Shown piece by piece: positions 57,728 through 64,000 of a stretch of DNA of 64,000 nt (position 1 is its first letter; each line of letters opens with the position of its first letter). Under the pieces are notes generated by a model. The model was not told where the DNA came from. It saw only the letters and a list, made by a program, of their open reading frames with translations, and ran no database searches. The stretch comes from Rubrobacter xylanophilus DSM 9941. GTDB lineage: Bacteria; Actinomycetota; Rubrobacteria; Rubrobacterales; Rubrobacteraceae. The translations under genes and the position numbers were made by a program. The stretch covers positions 186,001-250,000 of the forward strand of contig NC_008148.1 in assembly GCF_000014185.1 (NCBI RefSeq), in the 5' to 3' direction.

Positions 57728-57737
57728 TGTCGACAAT
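57728..57737. promoter_or_regulatory. Operator TGTCGACAAT in a divergent promoter
   Basis: Same core as the aromatic-region operators. It lies between the carboxyltransferase start (57711) and the MFS pseudogene (57827). TCGACA with TAGCAT 16 bases on gives a plus-strand promoter; TATACG/AGTATA faces the minus gene. Confidence 0.45.
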
Positions 57738-57826
57738 AGCTATAACACATATAGCATGGGTGGCCGGTTTTGCGCAAGCCGGCGGGGGTGGTGTAGGCTT
57801 TGGTGGAGCGGGGAGGAGGCTCTACT

Positions 57827-59066
57827 ATGGCGGACGGCGGGTCCCCGGGCAGGGTTGCTTTTGCGAGCTTCATCGGGACGGCCATCGAGTTCTACGACTT
57901 CTACATCTACGGGACGGAGGCGGCGCTGGTGTTGGGAGGGGTGTTCTTCCCGGGGTTTTCTTCGGGCACTTCGGGGACCGGGTGGGGAGAAAGGCGATGC
58001 TGGTGCTGACGCTGCTCATCATGGGGGTCTCCACCTTTCTCATCGGGCTTCTGCCCGGCTTCGCCGCGATGGGCGTGGCGGCCCCGGCGCTGCTGGTCCT
58101 GCTGCGCTTTCTGCAGGGGCTGGGGCTCGGGGGCGAGTGGGGCGGGGCGGTGCTTGTGGCCACCGAGCACGCCGCCCGGGGCAGGAGGGGGCTGTACTCC
58201 AGCTTCCCGCAGATGGGGCCCGCGGCGGGCTTTCTGCTGGCCAACGGGCTGTTTCTGGCGCTTACGCTGCTTTTGTCCGGGGAGCAGTTCTCCTCCTGGG
58301 GGTGGCGGGTGCCGTTTCTCTTCTCCATCGTGCTGGTGGCCATCAGGCTGTACGTCCGGGTGAGCATCTCCGAGACGCCGGTCTTCCGCCGGGCGCTCGA
58401 GACGCAGACCCGGGCGCGGGTGCCCTCTCTAGACATGCTGCGGGCCTATCCCGGGGTGCTGCTGCTCAGCTCCGGGGCGATCTCGCTCACCTACGTCCTC
58501 TTCTACACCACAACCACCTTCTCGCTGGCCTACGGCACCTCGGAGCTGGGGCTGCCGAGCTCGACCCTGCTGTACTGCACCATGATCTCGGTGGCCGTCA
58601 TGGGGGTGGCGGTGCCGGTCTTCGCGGCCCTCTCCGACCGGGTGGGGCGCCGCCGGCTGTGCCTGGCGGGGGCGGCGCTCGCGGGGGTGTGGCCTTCCCG
58701 ATGTTCTGGCTGCTGGACACCGGCGGCCCGGTCCTCGTCGCGCTGGCCTTCACCGTCGCCATGATCGCCTTCGCCGTCATCTACGGCCCCATGGGGGCCT
58801 ACCTGCCCGAGCTCTACGGCACCCGGCTGCGCTACAGCGGCGCGGCGGTCGGCTACAACCTGGGCGGCGTCCTCGGCGGGGCGCTGGCGCCCACCATAGC
58901 CGCCCGGCTTCTGGGCTGGGCGGAGGGGTCTTGGGCGATCTCGGCCTATATCCTCGCCATGTCCGCCCTGAGCTTCGTCTGCGTGCTGCTGCTCTCGGAG
59001 CTGCGGGAGGAGGAGCGCGGGGTGCTCGCAGCGGAGGGGGAGCCGGCGAGCGGGGGGGCCTCGTGA
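57827..59066 (+). pseudogene. Broken MFS transporter gene (MHS type), frameshifts and internal deletion
   Basis: Begins properly with GGAGGAGG and ATG 57827 (MADGG..., FASFIGTAIEFYDFYIYGTE, the usual MHS first helix). Near 57955 the frame changes and about 25-35 residues, including helix 2, are missing: the text jumps from VFFPGF to FGHFGDRVGRKA. The second frame continues through LRFLQGLGLGGEWGGA to about residue 300, then near 58685 a second shift moves to a third frame that ends LLLSELREEERG. All three pieces together cover a normal MHS transporter. It would import a carboxylate or aromatic acid if intact. Confidence 0.85.
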
Positions 59067-60490
59067 GCGGGGAGCTGTGCTTTCTGCCGGCCGTGGAGCT
59101 GGCCGGGCTCCTCCGGCGGCGGGAGCTCTCCGCCGCCGAGCTGATGGAGGCCCACCTCTCGCAGATAGAGCGCGTGAACCCCGAGGTGAACGCCATCGTC
59201 ACCCTCCTCCCCGAGCGGGCTATGGAGGAGGCGCGCCGGGCCGACGCGGCGCTCGCCCGCGGGGAGGAGGTCGGCCCGCTGCACGGTCTTCCGGTGGCCC
59301 ACAAAGACCTCTTCTGGACGAGGGGCGTGCGCACCACCTTCGGCTCCCCCATCTTCGCCGGCTTCGTCCCCGACGCCGACGCCCTCATCGTGGAGCGGGC
59401 GCGGGGGGCGGGGGCCATCTCCGTGGGCAAGACCAACACCCCCGAGTTCGGCGCCGGGTCCCAGACCTTCAACGAGGTCTTCGGGGCCACCCTGAACCCC
59501 TACGATACCTCCAGAACCTGCGGGGGCTCCAGCGGCGGGGCCGCCGTCGCTTTAGCCTGCGGGATGGTCCCCCTCGCCGACGGCTCGGACATGGGCGGCA
59601 GCCTGCGCAACCCGGCGGCCTTCTGCAACGTGTTGGGCCTGCGGCCCTCGCCGGGGCGGGTCCCCTCCTGGCCCTCCCAGACCTCCTGGTCCCCGCTCTC
59701 GGTGGACGGCCCGATGGCCCGCACGGCGCGGGACGCGGCGCTGATGCTCTCCGCGATAGCCGGGCCCGACCCGCGCTCGCCCATCTCCCTCTCCGAGCCC
59801 CCCGGGCTTTTCGCCGCCCCCCTGGAGCGGGACTTCTCCGGGGTGCGGGTGGCGTGGAGCCCGGACCTGGGGACGCTGCCGGTGGAGGGGCGGGTGGCGG
59901 AGGTATTCCGGGGGAGCCTGCCCGTGCTGGAGGGGCTCGGCTGCGAGGTGGAGGAGGCCGCCCCGGACCTCTCCGGCGCCGACGAGGTCTTCAAGGCGTT
60001 CAGGGCCTGGCACTTCGAGCTGGCCTACGGGGAGCTGCTGGAGGAGCACCGGCAGAGGATGAAGGACACCGTGGTCTGGAACATCGAGGAGGGCCGCAGG
60101 CTGACCGGGCCGCAGCTCGGGGCGGCCGAGCGGAGGCGGACGGAGCTCTACCACCGCGTGCTGGGGTTCATGCGGCGCTACGAGTTTTTGGTCCTCCCCA
60201 CCACGCAGGTGGCGCCCTTCCCGGTGGAGATGCCCTACGTGACCGAGATAGAGGGCGCGAGGATGGAGACCTACATCGACTGGATGCGCTCCTGCTACTA
60301 CATCAGCGCGGTGGGGCTGCCCGCCGTCTCGGTCCCCTGCGGCTTTACGGGGGAGGGGCTTCCGGTGGGGCTCCAGATCGTGGGCCGCCCCCGCGACGAC
60401 TTCGGGGTGCTGCAGCTCGCACACGCCTTCGAGGAGGCCACGGGATACGGGAGGCGCCGGCCGCCCGCGGCCGCCCGGCCCCTCAGGTGA
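59063..60490 (+). CDS. Amidase (amidase-signature family)
   Basis: 475 residues from GTG 59063, overlapping the end of the MFS pseudogene. Ser-cisSer-Lys triad visible: Lys near 81 (PVAHKD), cis-Ser near 156 (CGGSSGGAA) and nucleophile Ser near 180 (GSDMGGSLR). It hydrolyses an amide to acid and ammonia. Many family members are broad; the pairing with a transporter suggests an imported amide. Its stop overlaps the convergent GST gene by 8 bases. Confidence 0.9.
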   Translation: MSGELCFLPAVELAGLLRRRELSAAELMEAHLSQIERVNPEVNAIVTLLPERAMEEARRADAALARGEEVGPLHGLPVAHKDLFWTRGVRTTFGSPIFAGFVPDADALIVERARGAGAISVGKTNTPEFGAGSQTFNEVFGATLNPYDTSRTCGGSSGGAAVALACGMVPLADGSDMGGSLRNPAAFCNVLGLRPSPGRVPSWPSQTSWSPLSVDGPMARTARDAALMLSAIAGPDPRSPISLSEPPGLFAAPLERDFSGVRVAWSPDLGTLPVEGRVAEVFRGSLPVLEGLGCEVEEAAPDLSGADEVFKAFRAWHFELAYGELLEEHRQRMKDTVVWNIEEGRRLTGPQLGAAERRRTELYHRVLGFMRRYEFLVLPTTQVAPFPVEMPYVTEIEGARMETYIDWMRSCYYISAVGLPAVSVPCGFTGEGLPVGLQIVGRPRDDFGVLQLAHAFEEATGYGRRRPPAAARPLR

Positions 60491-61112
60491 GGGGTATCCC
60501 GGCCACGCAGTCGCGGAACGCCTCGCGCTCCAGGAGCCTCCCGTACCAGGCCTCGAGGTTGGGCATCGGCGGCCGCTCGATATCCAGCCCGAACCACCGG
60601 CGGGCCGAGACCCCGAGCGGGATGTCGGCCATGGTGAGGGCGTCGCCCTCCACGTACTCCTCGCGCCCCTCCAGGTGCCGCTCGAGGATGGCCCAGGCCC
60701 CGGCGGTCTTTCTCCGGGCCTCCTCTATGGCCGCCTCGTCCCGCTCCTCCGGCGGGGTCCTGACGAGCCCCCAGAACACCGGGCGCAGGTGCTCCCAGAG
60801 GGCGGTGGCCTGCCAGTCCATCCAGCGGTCGGCGCGGGCGCGGGCGCGCGTGTCCTCGGGCCAGAGGGTGCCCGCGCCGTACCGGGCGGCGAGGTAGCGC
60901 ACGATGGCGTTGGACTCCCACAGGACGAAGCCGTCCTCCTCGATGGCGGGCACGAGGCGGTTGGGGTTTATCTCCTCGTAGCCCTCCGGGAAGCCGTAGG
61001 CGCCCCCGGCGTCCACCCGTTCGTGCTCGAGCCCGAGCTCCCCGCAGCACCAGAGCACCTTCTGCACGTTGATGGAGTTGTCCCTGCCCCAGACCCTGAG
61101 CATCTCTCTCAC
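60483..61112 (-). CDS. Glutathione S-transferase-like protein
   Basis: 209 residues, ATG overlapping the GntR stop (ATGA). Thioredoxin-like N-domain with RVWGRDNSINVQKVLWCCGELG and NRLVPAIEEDGFVLWESNAIVRYLA (glutathione-gamma-Glu contact), then a helical C-domain with ALTMADIPLGV. Cysteines replace the usual catalytic Ser/Tyr region. Actinobacteria use mycothiol rather than glutathione in most cases, so the thiol cofactor is open. Co-transcribed with the GntR gene. Confidence 0.88.
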   Translation of the reverse strand: MREMLRVWGRDNSINVQKVLWCCGELGLEHERVDAGGAYGFPEGYEEINPNRLVPAIEEDGFVLWESNAIVRYLAARYGAGTLWPEDTRARARADRWMDWQATALWEHLRPVFWGLVRTPPEERDEAAIEEARRKTAGAWAILERHLEGREEYVEGDALTMADIPLGVSARRWFGLDIERPPMPNLEAWYGRLLEREAFRDCVAGIPLT

Positions 61113-61774
61113 TCCTCCCCCGGCGCGGCGTCGAAGTTGGCCACCCCGCGCCGTATGTCGTTCTGCATGTGCCTCTGCATCCTCTCCCGGGCGGCCCCCA
61201 CGTCCCTCCGCCGGATGGCCTCCAGTATGGAGGCGTGCTCCTCGCAGATCTCAGCCTCTATCCTCTCGTCGGAGAGGATGTGCCGGCGGGCGACCAGGAT
61301 CTGGCCGCGCAGCGTGTCCATCAGGCGCTCCAGCGGCGGCATCCGGGCGCTCCTGACCATCAGGTCGTGGAAGCGGGTGTTGGCGGAGAGCACGCCCCCG
61401 TGGTCCCCCGCCGCAACCGCCCGCCGCGCCTCCTCCAGCGCCTCCTCCATCTCCCTCAGCTCCTCCTCCTCCGCGAGCCGCGCCGCCCGCTCGGCCACCA
61501 GCCCCTCCAGCGCCGCCCGGCAGGTGTACAGGTCCACGAACTCCTCCCTGGAGGGGTCCGCCACCACCCGCTCGGTCCCCCGCGCCACCAGGAGCCCCTC
61601 CCGCTCCAGCTGCCGCAGCGCCTCCCGGACCGGGGTCCGGCTCACCCGCAGCTCCTCCGCCGCCCGGCTCTCCTGCAAGACCTCGCCCGCCCCGTACTCC
61701 CCGGCCAGTATCCTCCGCCGCAGCACCTCGTACACCTGCCGGTAGAGCGGCTCCGGCCGCCTCAGCTCCTCCAT
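61109..61774 (-). CDS. GntR-family (FCD subfamily) regulator of the TTT transporter
   Basis: 221 residues from ATG 61774 (GGAGGAAAGAGG upstream). Winged helix about 10-70 (SRAAEELRVSRTPVREALRQL) and FCD domain about 80-210 with NTRFHDLMVRSA and EEHASILEAI. Divergent from the tripartite tricarboxylate transporter genes, with three GTATAC palindromes between them, so it probably represses both. Confidence 0.88.
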   Translation of the reverse strand: MEELRRPEPLYRQVYEVLRRRILAGEYGAGEVLQESRAAEELRVSRTPVREALRQLEREGLLVARGTERVVADPSREEFVDLYTCRAALEGLVAERAARLAEEEELREMEEALEEARRAVAAGDHGGVLSANTRFHDLMVRSARMPPLERLMDTLRGQILVARRHILSDERIEAEICEEHASILEAIRRRDVGAARERMQRHMQNDIRRGVANFDAAPGEE

Positions 61775-61848
61775 CCTCTTTCCTCCTCCGGGAGATCTCC
61801 GAAAGCCTCGCACGACATGTTGCCAGCTTCTCGCGGATCCTGTAGTGT

Positions 61849-61870
61849 GTATACCGTATACGAAGTATAC
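61849..61870. promoter_or_regulatory. Triple GTATAC operator between GntR and TTT genes
   Basis: GTATAC at 61849-61854, 61856-61861 and 61865-61870, spaced 7 and 9 bases. Each is a perfect 6-base palindrome. They lie 26 bases before the TctC start. Confidence 0.6.
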
Positions 61871-61895
61871 GGGAGAGGCGCGGAAAGGAGGCTCC

Positions 61896-62894
61896 ATGGG
61901 TGGGGGCATGACGCGGCGGGAGTTCCTGGTGGCCGGGGGAGGGGCGCTTGCGGGGGCGCTCGTTTTCGGCGGTTGCGCGGGCGGCGGGGGTTCTGGGGGC
62001 GGCGGGTCGGGCTGGGAGCCGAGCCGCAACGTCGTCATGATCGTACCGTTCGAGCCCGGGGGCGGGAGCGACATCCTGGGGCGGGCGATGGCCGCGGGGC
62101 TGGAGGAGGTCCGCGAGGAGGTCAACGTCAGCGTGGAGAACCGGGCGGGGGGCTCTGGGGCGGTGGGCTATTCGTACCTGCTGGAGCAGCGGGGGGACCC
62201 GCACTTCCTGCTGGCCTCCGAGACGGCGGGCGTGGCGCTGCCCATCACGACCGAGACGCCCTTCCGCTGGACGGACTTCACGCCCGTAGCCCAGATCGCC
62301 GAGGACGCCACGCTCCTCATCGTCCGGCGGGGCTCGGATTACCGCTCGCTGCAGGACGTCGTAGACGCGGCGCGGGAGGGGCGGGTCACCGTGGGGGTGG
62401 CGGGGGCGACCGGGCTCGACACCATCGTCACCTCGCTCGTGGAGGAGCAGACCGGGGTGGAGTTCGAGCGGGTCGTCTTCGAGTCGGGGGGCGAGATCGT
62501 CGCGGCGTTGCTCGGGGGCGACATAGACATCGCCTCGCTCAACCCCAGCGAGGTCATCGGGCAGCTGGAGGCGGGCAAGATGCGGGCGCTCGCCGTCTTC
62601 GCCGACGAGCGCTACGAGCGGGGGATGCTCGCCGAGATCCCGACGGCCAGGGAGGAGGGGGTGGACGTCTCCTTCACCCAGTACCGGGGGGCCTTCGCGG
62701 CCGGGGGGATCACGCCCGAGCAGCGGCAATACTGGGAGCGGGCCTTCGTGGACTGGACGAAGCGCCAGAGCTACAGGAAGTACATCCGGGACAACTACCT
62801 CATCTCGGTGGTCCGCACGGGGGAGGAGTTCGAGGGCTACCTGCGGGACTACGAGAAGACGCTCGAGAAGGTGCTCGGGGGGCAGTCCCGGTGA
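61896..62894 (+). CDS. Tripartite tricarboxylate transporter substrate-binding protein (TctC), Tat lipoprotein
   Basis: 332 residues, ATG with AAAGGAGG. Twin-arginine signal TRREFLVAGGG and a Cys near 27 after GALVFGG. The mature part has the TctC/Bug fold: VMIVPFEPGGGSDILGRA, VENRAGGSGAVGYSYL, GDIDIASLNPSEV. These bind carboxylates such as citrate, nicotinate or aromatic acids outside the cell. The substrate is not evident. Confidence 0.88.
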   Translation: MGGGMTRREFLVAGGGALAGALVFGGCAGGGGSGGGGSGWEPSRNVVMIVPFEPGGGSDILGRAMAAGLEEVREEVNVSVENRAGGSGAVGYSYLLEQRGDPHFLLASETAGVALPITTETPFRWTDFTPVAQIAEDATLLIVRRGSDYRSLQDVVDAAREGRVTVGVAGATGLDTIVTSLVEEQTGVEFERVVFESGGEIVAALLGGDIDIASLNPSEVIGQLEAGKMRALAVFADERYERGMLAEIPTAREEGVDVSFTQYRGAFAAGGITPEQRQYWERAFVDWTKRQSYRKYIRDNYLISVVRTGEEFEGYLRDYEKTLEKVLGGQSR

Positions 62895-63364
62895 GGGGCC
62901 TCGGGGGGGCCGCCCCCGACCTCGTCGGCGGGCTCCTGCTCGCCGCGCTCGGGGCGGCGCTCGCCGCCGGGGCCACCGGCTACGGGGTGACGACCGCGGA
63001 GGGGAGGCTCGGGCCCGGCTTCATGCCCTTCGCGGTCGGTCTCCTGCTCGCCCTCTTCGGGGGGCTGGTGTGCGTTCAGGCCCTGTGGGGCGGGCGGGGG
63101 AGCGGGGAGGCCGGGGAGAGCGCCGGGGGGCGCAGCGTCGCGGCGGTCTTCGCCCTCACCCTGCTCGCCATCCTGCTCACCCCCGTTATAGGGTTCCTGC
63201 CGGCCTTCGGGCTGCTCGTCTTCGCGCTCGCCAGGTTCGTGGAGGGGGAGGGCTGGGTGGCGGCGGCGCTGCTCGGGACGGGGGGCGCCGCTGCCGCCTG
63301 GGCCGTCTTCGTGCTCTTCCTGCAGATACCGCTGCCGGGCGGCGTCTTCGTCGCCGGGGGGTAG
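62891..63364 (+). CDS. Tripartite tricarboxylate transporter small permease (TctB)
   Basis: 157 residues from GTG 62891 overlapping the TctC stop. Four helices: PDLVGGLLLAALGAALAAGA with the loop GRLGPGFMPFAVGLLLALFGG typical for TctB, and ending with a helix pair. It forms the membrane complex with TctA. Confidence 0.87.
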   Translation: MRGLGGAAPDLVGGLLLAALGAALAAGATGYGVTTAEGRLGPGFMPFAVGLLLALFGGLVCVQALWGGRGSGEAGESAGGRSVAAVFALTLLAILLTPVIGFLPAFGLLVFALARFVEGEGWVAAALLGTGGAAAAWAVFVLFLQIPLPGGVFVAGG

Positions 63365-63367
63365 GCC

Positions 63368-64000
63368 GTGGAGCTCCTCGACCAGATCCTCCTCGGCTTC
63401 CAGACCGCGCTCTCGCCCGTCAACCTCGCCTACTGCTTTGTCGGGGTGGTGCTCGGCACCGTCATAGGGCTCCTGCCCGGGCTCGGGTCCGCCACGGGGG
63501 TCGCGCTGCTTTTGCCGCTCACGCTCACCCTGGAGCCCGTCACCGCGCTCATCATGCTCGCCGGGATCTACTACGGCACCCAGTACGGCGCCACCATAAG
63601 CTCCGTGCTCATCGCCACCCCCGGCGACTCCGCCACCGTGGTCACCACCATCGAGGGCTACAGGCTCGCCCGCAGGGGGCGGGCCGGGCCCGCGCTCGCC
63701 GTAGCCGCCATAGCCTCCTTTCTCGCCGGGACCATAAGCATCGTGCTGCTCATGACCCTCGCCCCCGTCTTCGCTAGCTTCGCGCTGGACTTCGGCCCGC
63801 CGGAGATGGCCGCGCTCATGGTGCTCGGCCTCGCCGGGGTCATAGGCTTCACCGGTTCCTCGCGGGCCAAGGGGCTCGCCATGGCCGCCTTCGGGCTCGC
63901 GCTCGCCACCGTCGGCATAGACCCCTCCACGGGGGTCGAGCGCTTCACCTTCGGCAACGTCCAGCTCCTGGGGGGCATAGGGTTCCTGGAGGTCGTCATC
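63368..64000 (+). CDS. Tripartite tricarboxylate transporter large permease (TctA), truncated by window end
   Basis: 211 residues visible from GTG 63368; family members are about 500. Hallmarks LLPGLGSATGVALLLPLT and GIYYGTQYGATISSVLIATPGDSATVVT mark the substrate-path loops; DFGPPEMAALMVLGLAG continues to the edge. It completes the TctCBA uptake system. Confidence 0.9.
   Translation, partial: MELLDQILLGFQTALSPVNLAYCFVGVVLGTVIGLLPGLGSATGVALLLPLTLTLEPVTALIMLAGIYYGTQYGATISSVLIATPGDSATVVTTIEGYRLARRGRAGPALAVAAIASFLAGTISIVLLMTLAPVFASFALDFGPPEMAALMVLGLAGVIGFTGSSRAKGLAMAAFGLALATVGIDPSTGVERFTFGNVQLLGGIGFLEVVI

Overview
The window is high-GC bacterial DNA with dense, overlapping genes, many GTG and TTG starts, GGAGG ribosome sites and promoters with TAGAAT or TATACT -10 boxes, several of them directly at start codons. 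It carries three LLM-class flavoproteins of F420-type families, a fused AccD/AccA carboxyltransferase and a Tat-heavy set of binding proteins. This fits an actinobacterium, and the gene styles look most like Rubrobacter (inference, not tested by any search). I found no rRNA, tRNA, CRISPR array, transposase or integrase.

Layout. (1) 1-7.5 kb: an ABC exporter, a 40-codon arginine-tailed microprotein, a divergent histidine kinase/response regulator pair, a D-amino acid oxidase-like enzyme, a DMT transporter, an anchored protein of unknown function and a 2Fe-2S ferredoxin. (2) 7.6-25.9 kb: an aromatic-compound region. Two LigM/DesA-like tetrahydrofolate O-demethylase paralogues flank a branched-chain-type ABC importer, a tightly overlapping minus-strand operon that looks like a meta-cleavage (gallate/protocatechuate 4,5-type) pathway, a second cluster with an intradiol dioxygenase and FAH hydrolase, and a GntR regulator. 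A recurring operator, TGTNGACAAT, lies in front of most of these units. (3) 25.9-34.7 kb: F420-type oxidoreductases, cobalamin adenosyltransferase, an orphan sugar-type binding protein, acetyltransferases, an AAA ATPase with an unusual cysteine-rich N-terminal region, and a DMT transporter. (4) 34.8-47.6 kb: a pyrimidine/hydantoin catabolic operon (dihydropyrimidinase, aminotransferase, carbamoyl-amino-acid hydrolase, NCS1 permease, LLM flavoprotein, cytosine deaminase-like enzyme), then an ECF importer followed by an S-adenosylhomocysteine hydrolase. (5) 47.7-53.6 kb: thioredoxin reductase, a decayed gene remnant, PolX polymerase, two PAP2 phosphatases (one fused to DedA) and a GntR regulator. 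(6) 53.6-56.2 kb: a conspicuously low-GC insert with a nitrilase and an MFS transporter. (7) 56.2-64 kb: fused acetyl-CoA carboxylase carboxyltransferase, a broken MFS transporter gene, amidase, GST, a GntR regulator with GTATAC operators, and a tripartite tricarboxylate transporter running off the end.

Most notable: the two O-demethylase paralogues are near-identical at DNA level in long blocks interrupted by sharply bounded divergent patches, which looks like gene conversion with preserved specificity cassettes. They share an identical promoter/operator layout with other catabolic genes 50 kb apart, including the divergent carboxyltransferase/MFS promoter. The MFS gene at that promoter is a pseudogene, while an intact homologue arrived next door on low-GC DNA.
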